Origin: Gigantopelta aegis
Taxonomy: Eukaryota; Mollusca; Gastropoda; Neomphalida; Peltospiridae
Direction of reading: 5' to 3'
Assembly (NCBI RefSeq): GCF_016097555.1
Contig: NC_054713.1
Location: 42,450,821 to 42,514,820, forward strand
DNA: 64,000 bases
Shown: positions 1 to 11,344 of the stretch, in pieces
Layout of the letters: each line of letters starts with the position of its first letter
Position numbering within the stretch: position 1 is the stretch's first letter
Position numbers and translations under genes: made by a program
The notes under the pieces: generated by a model
The model's database searches: none
What the model saw: the letters and a program-made list of their open reading frames with translations, nothing else
What the model was told of the DNA's origin: nothing

Positions 1-322
1 TTTTTAACTCTCCAACGTAAATATAAATCTTGTAAAAAGAAAAAAAGTTAATATATAATAATTCAAAACAAAAAAAAAATTAAAAGAAGAAGAAAATGTG
101 ATTTGAGATTCCGCTGTGAATACATCTAAAACCCGTAATAATCATAAAAACGTATTACCAGCACTTGCGGGTACTGTCTAAAAGACGAACTACAAATAAC
201 CAGAAGCGTTTATCTTGAAGCCTTATTAACTGAAACATGTTTTGGTGTTATTTTTTATTGTTGTTGTTGTTGTTGTTATTTGTGGGGTTTTTTTGTCTGT
301 AAAGAATGTTTTAAAGGTTTAA

Positions 323-660
323 AGGCATACTGTCACAGATTTTAGGACGTTATTACTCTAAAAATAGATAATATTTTTTTTTTTTAACATTAATTGTTGG
401 AAACCAAATCCAGCTATCGCATCACCTTAACTGAACCATGATGGAGTGAAATCCATGCCAACCCTCTCGGCAATTTTCGTTTTTGAATTATGGACCATTG
501 CCATAATTCAATTATTTTTACAAAATACCATTAATAAATGGAGTATGGTGGTTATGAAGATGGTTGAATAAAGTACATTTAGGGACAAATCAAATTATTT
601 TTGTTCAGGTAATACTTTGTTAGACCATTAAATAGGTCAGTGGTCTGTGACAATATGCCT
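323..660. mobile_element. TTAA-type MITE, family 1
   Basis: Ends AGGCATACTGTCACAGA and TCTGTGACAATATGCCT are inverted repeats, flanked by TTAA at 319-322 and 661-664. A 338-bp non-coding element. TTAA targets are typical of piggyBac-type transposases, which is inference for this family. Confidence 0.82.
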
Positions 661-664
661 TTAA

Positions 665-1063
665 TATGTATCAGATGTATTTTCTTCAAAAACAAAATTT
701 GCCATTTAGTCAATGCATCAACAAATAACATTGCCATGGACGTTTCTTAAAAGTACATAGTCCCGTTACAAACAAAACAATGCACGGTACGCTTGGTTCA
801 ACCTTATGACTGAATACAACGCGTGCGTGCGGTTCGGTTAAAAAAAAAAAATGAAAAAGAAAAAATTAGTTTCAATGAGATCGTCTAGTCTGGATGTGTG
901 CGTAGCGTGCGTCTACAAAACGAATGCGGCCAGCCGCAATGAAATAATCGCATATATGGCGTTAATGTCCAAAACGCAACCGGCAGTCGCACCGGTCGCA
1001 ACCGTCGGACCGCACGAACGCGCCGCGTCCAATCTATATGATCCTTTAACAGTAAATAGTATA
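665..1063. other. Unassigned AT-rich sequence
   Basis: Nothing recognisable. The short frame near 851-1,183 runs into a MITE and has no family resemblance. Confidence 0.6.
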
Positions 1064-1285
1064 ATGCAAGGCTCAGACTGTCAACTGCCACGACAAAGTT
1101 GGTCAACTCGACGGCTGAGTTGTAATTTCCCCCACTCCCAACTTACGACGGGTGCGCTCAGATTAACAACCAGTCGGTCGTAGCAGGTTGTATACGACGA
1201 GACTAGCGACTGGACAGTCGTAGAAGTCGTGACAGCAGAAAGTTGGCCAACTTTGTCGTGACAGTTGGTGGTCTGACCCTAGCAT
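1064..1285. mobile_element. MITE with 'CTAGG...AAGTTGG' inverted ends
   Basis: Ends ATGCAAGGCTCAGACTGTCA and, reversed from the right, ATGCTAGGGTCAGACCACCA continue as CACGACAAAGTTGG on both sides, giving inverted repeats of about 45 bp in a 222-bp element. A sister copy is at 3,865. Confidence 0.8.
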
Positions 1286-1740
1286 AAGTATAGCAGTTTT
1301 GTCTAGAAAATGATGCGCTATTCGCATGACGCTTTCGTGGGCTAATAGTCTTGCTGTTCTGTGCTCGTGGCAGCGAGGTAGACTTAATGACTCGGATCTT
1401 TTTTTTTGTAGTTGTGTCATGTTTGTTATATGAAGAAGCGTAACGTTGGCGACCAGTCTATCCTTGACTTCAAAATCCAATGGGTCACCAGATAGGATTT
1501 CGACGCTAGGGGCGATACAGCATTATTTAACACAATGTCGGTTAGAAAAGAAAAAAATCATTAAACTGGACTTTGATCTGTTGATTAACTTTTCTTCTTC
1601 TTTTTTCCCCTTCTTTTTCTTTTTCTTCACCTTGGAATAAAAATATAGACTTGGTTTGACGCGTTCCCCTATTAAACAATTTTTAGAAAAGAAACCAGAC
1701 TATACTAGTACATAGATTATAAGTCAATATATAAATCTTT

Positions 1741-2060
1741 AATTATTCTTCCATCGGTTAGTCCGTCTGTCCGTCTGTCCGTCTGTCATTGTATTGGTAT
1801 GGAGCAGAGTATATATAGTTCAGTTATCAATGCATCCATACTTCCTTCCATCATTCATTCATCCATCCATCCATCCATCCACAAAAATATCCATCTAATC
1901 ATCCATTCAGACATCCAATTATCCATCCATCCATCTATCTATCCACTAAGTTATCCATCTATATACCTACCATTCTGTCCATTCATATTATTCATCCATC
2001 CATCCTTCCTTCCTTCCATCCATCCTACGATTAATCCATCCTTCCATTCCCGGACCTTTT
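1741..2060. repeat. (CCGT)n and (CCAT)n simple repeats
   Basis: GTCCGTCTGTCC repeats at 1,760-1,785, then CATC/CCAT tetramers with decay to about 2,050. Confidence 0.9.
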
Positions 2061-2336
2061 GTACCTTCTCTCTTTCCAAGAACTAATAGCAGTTAAACCA
2101 GAAAAAAATGGCGTAATTTTTCACCTTGAAGAAGAAAATAACCCTTATGACGTCATTTTACTCAAACAAATAACAAAGTTGGTCACCTGTCATGATACCT
2201 CACAGTACACGATATGTCATCCAGTTCTAGATGAAGGCATCAACCCTGTTTCTACACCACGATTATGGGAGTTAGCTCCCCTTTCAACATTGCATAACCA
2301 TAATCTAACTGTCAGATCGGTTCTGATTCCCACCAA

Positions 2337-2745
2337 CCGGTCCCGGTGGTGTCGTGGTTAAGCCATCGGACATAAGGCTGGTAGGTACTGTATTCGCAGC
2401 CCGGTACCGGCTCCCCCACCCCACGAGCGAGTTTTGACGATTCCATTAGTAGCAAGGGATCTTTTGTTTTGTATGCACCATCCTGAAGATAGGATAACAC
2501 ATACCACAACCTTTGATATACTTAGTTGTGGTGCACTGGCAGGTACGATAAATAGCCCAAATGGGCCCACCGATGAGGATCGAAGGAAGGAAATGTTTTA
2601 TTTAACGACGCACTCAACTCATTTTAATTACGGTTATATGGCGTCGGACATATGGTTAAGGGCCACACAGATATTGAGAGAAGAAACTCGCTGTTGCCAC
2701 CGACGGCGATCGATCACAAACCGACCAGGCATCAGGCAGACGCTG
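2337..2745. mobile_element. SINE cluster: C head (+), A body (-), B tail (-)
   Basis: 2,337-2,440 is the first third of family C; 2,441-2,583 is the family A body on the minus strand; 2,591-2,745 is a family B tail joined to a decayed A head, also minus. None has clear duplications. Confidence 0.7.
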
Positions 2746-3405
2746 GTGACCTAGCACTATCGGTATCGGTGTGGTTGGTGAGACCTATTCGGCGTTAGTA
2801 TACATCTGCTTGTAAAGTGCAATTAAATTGTTCTTCGACACATTTCCACTTGAATATAAAGACCACTTTTTCAAAGGCAACTATGTTTATGCACCGCGAA
2901 TCCGTCAAGTAGAATTTATTTGGCGTTATTGATTTGTTTTACCTTTCCAGCAAAAGCTTTTTATCTGGCCGTATTCAAATAACAATAAGCACCGAAAAAA
3001 AGTTAAAAATAAAAATTGAAAAAACGCTCCGCACGGAATGACATGTAGTTGAGTCTTCTTGATGCATGCTGGAAAGGTTAAAACTCTTCAAGTGGACAAA
3101 AAGAGATTTTGTCGGTGATCTAGTCCGCGAAAAAATCACGTGACAAAATGGAAGGAAAATGGCGGAAGGCGACTAGCCAGGGTCGTTAGGAATTAATGGG
3201 AAATTACGTCTTTCTTTGAACTCGGGATTATTTTGCTGAACGTAATTTGCGTTACTTAAAATAGTCCACTTTTATTGAACGTCGATGATTAGACAATGTT
3301 CTTGGGCGAAGCGCAACAAATATTCCTTTCTTCCAATTACTGGCTTATCCCAGTGTATCCTGCCGCGAAGAGTAACCGATCGCGTGCGTTGTTCGTGTTT
3401 TGGTA
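2746..3405. other. Unassigned sequence
   Basis: No frame, repeat or RNA gene was recognised. The AT level is similar to other intergenic parts. Confidence 0.5.
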
Positions 3406-3409
3406 GGGC

Positions 3410-3650
3410 GGATACCACAAGGCTAGTAGGTACTGGGTTCGCAGCCCGATACCGACTGCAACCCAGACCGAGTTTTAACGACTCAATGGGTAAGTGTCAG
3501 ACCACTACACCCTCGTCTCTCTCATTAACCACTAACAAAATAGCCCAGTGTTCTGGATAAACAGCCACGATTGCTGAGGTGTGTGCCCAGGACAGTTTGC
3601 TTGAATCTCAAATTGGACATAAGCATGAAAATAAGTTGAAATGAAATGGA
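3410..3650 (+). mobile_element. Family C SINE with degraded head
   Basis: It runs from GGCTAGTAGGTACTGGGTTC to ATAAGTTGAAATGAAATGG. The tRNA-like head is mostly lost. It abuts the family A copy that follows. Confidence 0.75.
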
Positions 3651-3651
3651 A

Positions 3652-4191
3652 TAGTAGGGCGGGTCGTAGGCCAGTGGTAAAACGCTCGCTTGATGGGCGG
3701 TCGGTCTAGGATCGATCCCCGTCGGTGGGCCTATTGGGCTATTTCTCATTCCGGCCAGCGCACCACGACTAGTATATCAAAGACCGTGGTATGTGCTATT
3801 CTGTCTGTGCATATAAAAGATCCCTTGCTACTAATGAACATTTTTAGCGGGTTTTCCTTCTATAATGCTAGGATCAGACTACCAACTGTCACGACTAAGT
3901 TGGCCAACTTGCCGCTCTCTCGACTTCTACGACTGTCCAGTTTCCAGTCTGAGCGCTCTTACAACTCGATAATCGTCGTATACAACCACTGTAAACGATT
4001 GGTTGTTAATCTAGCCGCACCCGTCGTAAGTTGGGAGTTGGGACCATCGTATTGGGCAACTTCATCGTGTCAGTTGATAGTCTGAGACTAGCATACGACT
4101 CTATGTGAAATAAATGGCCAAATGTTTGACATACAATATCGATTATTAATAAATCAATGTGCTCTAGTGGTGTCGTTAAACAAAAACAAAA
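3652..4191 (+). mobile_element. Family A SINE interrupted by a MITE
   Basis: The 5' part (3,652-3,864) has GGTAAAACGCTCGCTTGATG and GGATCGATCC; the 3' part (4,095-4,191) has CCAAATGTTTGACATACAAT and CTCTAGTGGTGTCGTTAAAC. The 230 bp between them are a separate inverted-repeat element. Confidence 0.85.
3865..4094. mobile_element. MITE with 'CTAGG...AAGTTGG' ends, inserted in a SINE
   Basis: Left end ATGCTAGGATCAGACTACCA, reversed right end ATGCTAGTCTCAGACTATCA; both continue into CAACTG-CACGA and AAGTTG. It splits the family A SINE at 3,652-4,191. Target duplication is not resolvable beyond TA. Confidence 0.83.
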
Positions 4192-4218
4192 CGTATTTTC
4201 GTACCACCACCAAGTTAA

Positions 4219-4275
4219 AGTGTGTTTTGTTTAACGACACGACTAGAGCACTTTATTTAATCATCGTCTATTGGT
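4219..4275 (-). mobile_element. Family A SINE 3' end
   Basis: Only the last ~55 bp are present (TTTGTTTAACGACACGACTA). It lies head to head with the previous SINE copy. Confidence 0.6.
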
Positions 4276-4454
4276 ATTTCTGACATACAGAAAGGGTCAA
4301 CCGTGTGGATTTGATCCCACGGTCCAAGCAACTCAGGAGAAGGTGAATGTGGAATTTAGTGGGGGTGAAGTGAGTAAAACCTCTTACACACACACCCCTC
4401 CCCCCTTTTTTAACCGCGACTTGATCTCGTGTCCAGGACGGCGTACTTTGAATT

Positions 4455-4760
4455 GGGTAGATGGATGGATGGATGGATGAATATATGAATGCATGGATTA
4501 ACGGATGGATGAATGAGAGGATGAAAGGAAGGATGGATGGATGGGTGGAAGGGTATATAGATGAATAGATGGATGGATCAATGAAAAAATAGATGAACTG
4601 ACGGCCGGACGGATGGATGGATGGGTTGGTGGGTGGGTGGGTGGTTGGATGGATGGATGGAAACTTGGACGGACGGACTGATGGATGGATGGATGGAAAA
4701 AACGGATGAATGTATGACGGACAGGGACGGACGGATGGATGGTTTGGTGACTGACAGTGA
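4455..4760. repeat. (GGAT)n simple repeat
   Basis: GATG/GATT/GACG tetramers over 300 bp, a mirror of the tetramer array near 1.9 kb. Confidence 0.9.
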
Positions 4761-5152
4761 TCTAACGTGCGAAAAAACAAAATAGTGGGGCAGCAAGCGA
4801 ACGAACGAACGAAAGGTTGAACAAATTAGAAACCGTGTTGCCAAAAATGATTTAATTACCAATATGTGATTTGATTGCATACCCACTGAATCGTACCGTG
4901 CCAATCTTCCACAAAATCTGTCCGTTCATTCACGTTTCGTTATTACTGTAAATGAAATTTTTAACACTAAGCCGCGTGTTATCAATTATTTAGCTGGGAT
5001 GTTCGCGTCCCACGTTAAAAAAGTGAATAATGTATAAAGACAAAGTTATTGCCTTGTTCACGAGGATAGATCCGATCTGTTTCATTAACTTATTTATCTT
5101 AAATCTAATCATCGTAACAGTGTCACTCTCAGATTTCTCGACGCGTCTAGAT

Positions 5153-5154
<2 letters not shown>

Positions 5155-5251
<97 letters not shown>

Positions 5252-5360
5252 TTGTCTCCTCTTTCTTTCTCTCATCTTCTCTCTTTTTTTATAGTTCTCT
5301 TATATACAAACGCACACACGCACACACATACACACACGCGCACACGCACACACACCTCGA
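5155..5360. repeat. (TC)n then (CA)n microsatellites
   Basis: An almost pure TC run of about 94 bp (5,155-5,248), followed by TC-rich sequence and CACA/CGCA repeats from 5,310 to 5,355. Confidence 0.95.
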
Positions 5361-5835
5361 CCGTCTATATCTTTAATTCGCTGTCATTCATATCTCTAGT
5401 GCCCAAAATGAAACACGAAAAACAAACCCCGCTTACATGACATCGCCACTATGCAAACGATAGCATATATATTGTTTTAACTGTCAATATGAATGCATTT
5501 GTGGCGTCAGCATTATCTTCCAAGCTTCATTCGAATTCTAACAATTCACGATAACACATCATTCGGATTCATTATTACCCGCGGAGACACGAGCTCGTTT
5601 GAAAGTCTATTTATCTTTCTACTCTGTAGTTAATGTCATATTAATGTGGACAAATTGCATATCTCTTTCACTACTCAATGGTTCGAGTGTTGGCCAGTTG
5701 TTGTTATTGTGTCCTATTCTAGCGGGACGAAATTGCGTCTTTCTAATGCTGTGAATATGCGCACCCTGTGTTTGTGACCAGCCGGAAGTGAGGAGCATTT
5801 TACAATATCGGTTTGTGAATCACCTGTAAAAGTAA

Positions 5836-6105
5836 AGTTTGTTTTATTTAACGACGCCACTAGAGCACATTGATTTTTTTATCTTATCATCGGCTATTGG
5901 ACGTCAAACATATGGTCATTCTGACACTGTTTTATTAGAGGAAACCCGCTGTCGCCACATAGGCTACTCTTTTACGACAGGCAGCAAGGGATCTTTTATT
6001 TGCGCTTCCCACAGGCAGGATAGCACAAACCATGGCCTTTGTTGAACCAGTTATGGATCACTGGTCGGTGCAAGTGGCTTACACCTACCCGTTGAACCTT
6101 GCGGA
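5836..6105 (-). mobile_element. Family B SINE lacking its tRNA head
   Basis: From GTTTTATTTAACGACGCCAC to TTACACCTACCCGTTGAACC. It uses the A-type tail seen also in the copy at 41,624. The 5' end is truncated, as expected of a reverse-transcribed copy. Confidence 0.75.
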
Positions 6106-6575
6106 AATCACCTGTAATTTAAATGTGAGGTAAATTTAACTTTGGACCCTTCACTCTCCTCACTCTTTATCCCCCGATGTTAAAGAGTGCATGGGGAGGG
6201 AGTTCTTATTTTTGTTGTTGGGTTGTTTTTTTCCACATTTCAATTTTTTCTTCTTTTTTTTTTCTTCTCATGAGTTGCTAAAAAGTGTTCTTAAAGCCAC
6301 TGTTCCGGTTGTTTGCGGTGATTTTTTTTATTATTTTTTTTTTTTTAAAACTAACAGGTGCACAATTTCGTATTTGTATGTGTACATGCGATTGTGTGTG
6401 TGTGTGTGTGTGTGTGTGTCTGTCTGTCTGTCTATATGTGTATGTGTGCATAGGCGTCTACACGGATGGGGTGGGGGTGAGGGACGAGAGGGGTATTTGC
6501 CCCTTCCGGAATCTACACCTGAAATTGTTTTGTAATATTATATAATCACCCGTTAAAGTATATGTTAACTTTACA

Positions 6576-6854
6576 CCGGCCTCGGTGGCGCAGTGGTTAA
6601 GCCATCGGACTACAGGCTGGTAGGTACAGGGTTCGCAGCCCGGTACCGGCTCCAACCCAGAGCGAGTTCTTAAGGGCTCAATGGGTAGGTGTAAGGCCAC
6701 TACACCCTCTTCTCTCTCACTAACCACTAACAAACTAACAACTAACCCACTGTCCTGGACAGGCAGCCCAGATAGCTGAGGTGTGTGCCCAGGACAGCGT
6801 GCTTGAACCTTAATTGGATATAAGCACGAAAATAAGTTGAAATCAATCAATCAA
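6576..6854 (+). mobile_element. SINE family C, full-length reference copy
   Basis: It is flanked by perfect 11-bp duplications TTAACTTTACA (6,565-6,575 and 6,855-6,865). It begins CCGGCCTCGGTGGCGCAGTG, with a tRNA-like box A (GTGGTTAAGCC) and box B (GGGTTCGCAGCCC), then a CTAACCACTAAC-rich middle and a tail ending ATAAGTTGAAATCAATCAATC. Confidence 0.88.
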
Positions 6855-6916
6855 TTAACTTTACATACTTAAAATACTCGCATTTACGAATACAAATAAA
6901 TTGTACTTGTAGAAAG

Positions 6917-7247
6917 AAAGGGGGGCGGGACGTACCCCAGTGGTAAAGCGCTCGCTTGATGCGCGGTTGGTTTTGGATCGATTCTCGTCGGTGGACCCAT
7001 TGGCTATTTATCGTTCCAGCCAGTGCACCAAGATACATTATGTATATCAAAGGCCGTGGTGCATGCTACCCAGTCTGTGGGATGGTGCATATAAAAGATC
7101 CCTTGCTACTAATGGGAAAATGTAGCGGGTTTCCTCTCTAAGACTATATCTCAAAATTACCAAATGTTTGACATCCACTAGCCGATGATTAATAAATCAA
7201 TGTGTTCTAGTAGTGTCGTTAAACAAAACAAACTTTAAAAAAAAAAA
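6917..7247 (+). mobile_element. SINE family A, full-length reference copy
   Basis: It is flanked by TTGTAGAAAG at 6,907-6,916 and 7,248-7,257. The head GGGCGGGACGTACCCCAGTG contains a box A-like segment, with a box B-like GGATCGATTC. The body carries GGTGCATATAAAAGATCCCT and the tail ends GGTGTCGTTAAACAAAACA-like and poly(A). Confidence 0.88.
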
Positions 7248-7257
7248 TTGTAGAAAG

Positions 7258-8330
7258 CTGAACTTTGCATTTTATATAATCAACTTTTAAACCTCCCAGG
7301 TTTTCACTTGCTCTCGCCAAGCCTGCATATGTGTCTGGTTATTCTTATACGTTATTATATATTATGTGCTAACATAAGTGTCTCCCTTTCCCTCCCTGTA
7401 GAAATTCCTGTAGACGCCCGTATGCGTATATGTGCCTGTGTTTGTGGTTGTGGTTGTGGATGTCGGTGTCTGTGACTTGGGGCTGCCACGTTTACACGTT
7501 TAAACGGTATGTTTCGTTTAGGCCATTTAAACGTTTGTTAAATGTTTAAACGAAAATATCACGTGTTATATATGACTGGTCATTACTATGTTGTTTATTT
7601 CTCAGTTTTGTGAGTGTGTAGGTGTGTGGGCGCGTGAGAGTATGTGTATAGGTGTGTTTCTGTGTGTGTGAATTTGTGTCTAGGTGTGTATGTGTGCGCG
7701 CTCGTGCATGCCTGCATGTGTGTTTCGATCGCTCCCCGCCAGGTGTTGCCACACCGCATCGTTAAGACATTAGCAAGTTAATTACAACGAGCTCTGCAGT
7801 GGCTCAAGAGTTTTCAAACGACCACCCTCGCGGATCAATAGCCATTATACATAACTCGCACTTCCTACCGCAGATTTAATAACGTTTCCACAGTTTGCCA
7901 AAATGAACACCGAAAGCAACATAAGTGTCGATACCCTAGGTTGTTGGCCTCGATTATATGTCAAGAGTTTCGTCCCTTGAGGGGCAATCTGCCCTTGCTG
8001 ATATGTACATCAATATTTTCCCGGTCGTAATTAAATTACGGAGGAGAAGAAAGTCATGAATGGGATTCCAGTTGGGGGTAAACAACGGACCATAATAGCT
8101 TAAGAAATTGGCCAGGGATGTTTGCTTAATGACACCCCAGCACATTGTTTAATCAGTGGCTATTAGGAAACAGGCCCGTAGGACCGACATCTGGTGGGTT
8201 GGGAGGTCGCAATCTTTAGTCGGGGAGAGGCAAAAGCCACAGTTTTATGTTTATTTACATAGAGAAGGACAAAAAACACGTACATGTTTGTTCTCGGTTC
8301 CTACAAGATTTGGAAAAGGAAAGATTTTGT
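7258..8330. other. Unassigned, GT/CA-rich intergenic sequence
   Basis: GTGTGT-type low-complexity stretches at 7,430-7,470 and 7,605-7,720. A local pair of ACGTTTAAACG-like strings lies near 7,500-7,550. No gene seen. Confidence 0.5.
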
Positions 8331-8332
8331 TT

Positions 8333-8655
8333 GACGTCACCCCAGCACATTATTTAATCGGTGTCTGCTAGGTACATTGGGTTATTTTTCTTTCGGCCAG
8401 TGCTCCACAACTGATGTAACAAAGCCTGTGGTATGTATCATCCTGTCTGTGGGATGGTGCATATGCAAGACTTCTTCCTGCCAATTAATCGAAAAGAGTG
8501 GTCCACGGGGTGGCGGTAGCGGGTTTCCTATCTAATTTTCTCTGTGGTCCTTAATCATATGCATATGGCCTACGTCATATAACCGTAATTAAAATGTGAT
8601 GATTGCATCGTTAAATAAAACATTTCTTTCTTTCTTTTTTTCTTTTTTTCTTTCT
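8333..8655 (+). mobile_element. Diverged A/B SINE
   Basis: A tail fragment in inverse orientation (8,333-8,372, CACCCCAGCACATTATTTAA) is followed by an A body and a B-type 3' end with (TTTC)n. A similar 'accccagcacattg' tail fragment lies at 8,125-8,166. Strong divergence suggests age. Confidence 0.6.
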
Positions 8656-8932
8656 AGTTCGTACAGTCTATTGTTTATAATAATGGCAGCTTCTTAAGAA
8701 AATGAAAAAAGTGTATCTATAAAAGGCAACGTTTTGATGTTTCATGTTGAGTAATAGATCATTGACTCATTATAATGTGAATCACAATCATGGTATTTTC
8801 ATTCTCGACTGTTCACGAATCCTGTGAAATAGTCGGACTACGGTTGTGTGTGACTGATTAGGACGTCGGTGTTCAAACTGTTACTGGATCGATTTTACAG
8901 AGATGTTTACAATCTTGATTATGTTTGTTAAA

Positions 8933-9180
8933 GAGACTAACCTGAGTCTATTGCTATCGTTAAGGAGTTGACGACTAAAATGAGATTTTTTAATGATTAA
9001 AATTGCATTTTAAATACATGTTTTTGATGCATAAAATATCAGTGGCTATGTATTAAATGTGTTTCTGGTCGTTCTAGTGATTGTACTAGGAATATATATG
9101 TTCTTGTGGGGTTTTCTCCATACGTACTTAATTAGTGGGAGACCAAATCCAGTTTGAGCCACTTATAAACAATGTGTACA
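8933..9180. mobile_element. TTAA-type MITE, family 2, diverged copy
   Basis: GACTAACCTGAGTCTATTGC, TGCATAAAATATCAGTGGCT, GTGTTTCTGGTCGTTCTAG and GAGACCAAATCCAGTTTGAG appear in the family order, but the ends are decayed. Confidence 0.6.
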
Positions 9181-9239
9181 CTTTAATAGATCGCTTACCC
9201 GTCCATGTCCCTCTGTCTATCGCACCCTCATTTGTCTGT

Positions 9240-9417
<178 letters not shown>

Positions 9418-9939
9418 TTCTCTCGACCAACTGTTAAAATAATCATACTCGTACAATCACAGTTTAAAATGTGCCGGGGTGTTGTTAAACGAATATTCCG
9501 TTTCTGTCAGTTTCTCAGGCTCGTGTGCAGAGGGGGGTTTTTGAGGGGTTGAACCCACAGCTCCAAGCGAATTGCTTTTTAAATGTATTTTTCGCTGTAG
9601 CATAACTTTCCCCATCCCATCACTAAAAAGTTCGCTCGCCCCATCTAGAAACTCCCTAAAACTCGCTGACCACAGACTACACCTTACCCTCTCGTTCACA
9701 ACGTCCTGCACAAGCCCCTGTTTTTAAATGTTTAAAGATAAAAATAGACCCAATAGTGCAGCATTGATATTACACGTATGACAAAAAAACATTATCAGCT
9801 CCAGAAATAGCCGATACGTTGATATTTGTAAATCGTGTAATAAACTGTGTTTTTATCTTCAGGCGACATTCGCCAAGCTATATTATTATATTCGTCCTGT
9901 CTAGCATATTAAAAACCAGACGGATATTAATAACGATTT

Positions 9940-9941
<2 letters not shown>

Positions 9942-9988
<47 letters not shown>
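9942..9988. repeat. (TA)n microsatellite
   Basis: Uninterrupted AT alternation of 47 bp. Confidence 0.95.
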
Positions 9989-9989
<1 letters not shown>

Positions 9990-10561
9990 CAGTCAAAGAC
10001 ACACGTTTGTTTTTCTTCTTTTTGGTTTGTTAGTTTACGGAACACGAACCACCTGTACTCATATATTCTACGTGCTTCCATGTAAACTTGTCATATGGTT
10101 GTCTTCTCTGTTGGTTTGTCTGTCTGTCCGTCTCTATATCTGCATGTCTATAGGCGAGATACAGGTGTGGATGTAGGATTTTACTAGGGGCGGGGGTGGG
10201 GGCGTAACTTTTAAAATGTAATGTAGCTGGATGATGTTGATAAACAAGACCAAATTATTAATTTGACCAAAATAGTGGGCTCTATTGTTGGTTTCTTATG
10301 TTGTTGTCTTTGTTTGGGGGTTTTGTTGGGGTGTTTTGTTTGGGGATTTTAGGGGGAAGGGTTTGTTCGGATTTTTGTTGTTGTTGTTGTGGTGATGGTG
10401 GTTTTTAAGTACTGCAGGTTATGTTCTGTGCACATATAGAGTTCAGATCAAAAATATACGTTTTAGTCTGAAAGTTTTATAGTTGAATTATTGTTTTATC
10501 TTTCATGCATCAATGGATGTTCTGTACAGAGATATTGTTTAGCTCACAAACATACGTTTTA
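9989..10561. other. Unassigned, G/T-rich intergenic sequence
   Basis: A GGGG/TTTT patch at 10,187-10,400 could form G-quadruplexes on the plus strand. No gene seen. Confidence 0.5.
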
Positions 10562-10565
10562 TTAA

Positions 10566-10940
10566 AAGGACATTCCTGAGTTTGCTGCATTGTAAGATGT
10601 TTCCGACTAATAAAATATTTCTACGATTAAACTTAAATATTAAATATATTTTCTAGTTTAGAGTATCAGTGAGTGTATATTCAGTGTATTTCTGGTCGTC
10701 TTAACATTTGTAAGAAGCCCAAACTGGATTTTGTCTTCAAATAATTTCGTACGTACGAAAAAATAACATTTTAGGAAATAAAATGAAATATAACCTAGTA
10801 CAAATATTAGAACGATCAGAAACACGTTTAATATACAGCCACTAATACTTTATGCAGAAAAGTATATTTGATATGTAATTACAATTGTTAAAAAGTCAAA
10901 ACAAAATCTTAAAAAGTGCAGCAAACTCAGGAAAGTCCCT
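10566..10940. mobile_element. TTAA-type MITE, family 2
   Basis: TTAA at 10,562-10,565 and 10,941-10,944 bound inverted ends of the form AGGGACATTCCTGAGTTTGC (right end: GCAGCAAACTCAGGAAAGTC). Near the middle is the palindrome TTCGTACGTACGAA, and much of the element can fold back. Confidence 0.85.
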
Positions 10941-11309
10941 TTAATATTATCTTTTTAACATTGACATATAGCTACTATCTTCAGCACGTTAACCACGGAT
11001 CTTCTGAACACAGATACCGTTTTGTTCAGAAACATACTTTACCTAGTACATATGGCTGGACGCGAGTAATTATTCTCAATCACGTGTAATTGCGACACCC
11101 GATTTCCATGTGGGCGAAAAAACAGCTTTTCTTATCACACGTCAATATCGCTAATTTATTACACTCAAAATCACTATTAATATGACACTGATAACAAACT
11201 GCTCTTCTACACGCCTTCAAGGGAGAGGTTTACTGCTCACCAACGATGTTTAAACCATAAGTTTAAAACGTTTTAACAGTCTGAAAACTTTCAACATTGT
11301 CATAATTTT

Positions 11310-11344
11310 CTAACTATCTTTATTCTTTCTTCAGAATTGCATCG
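11310..11344 (+). promoter_or_regulatory. Probable 3' splice site in the 5' leader of the GPCR gene
   Basis: A T/C-rich tract followed by CAG ends at 11,334, ten bases before the ATG. This is the layout of an acceptor for a non-coding first exon and fits the many intron-poor GPCR genes that keep an intron only in the leader. I could not identify the upstream exon. Confidence 0.45.
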
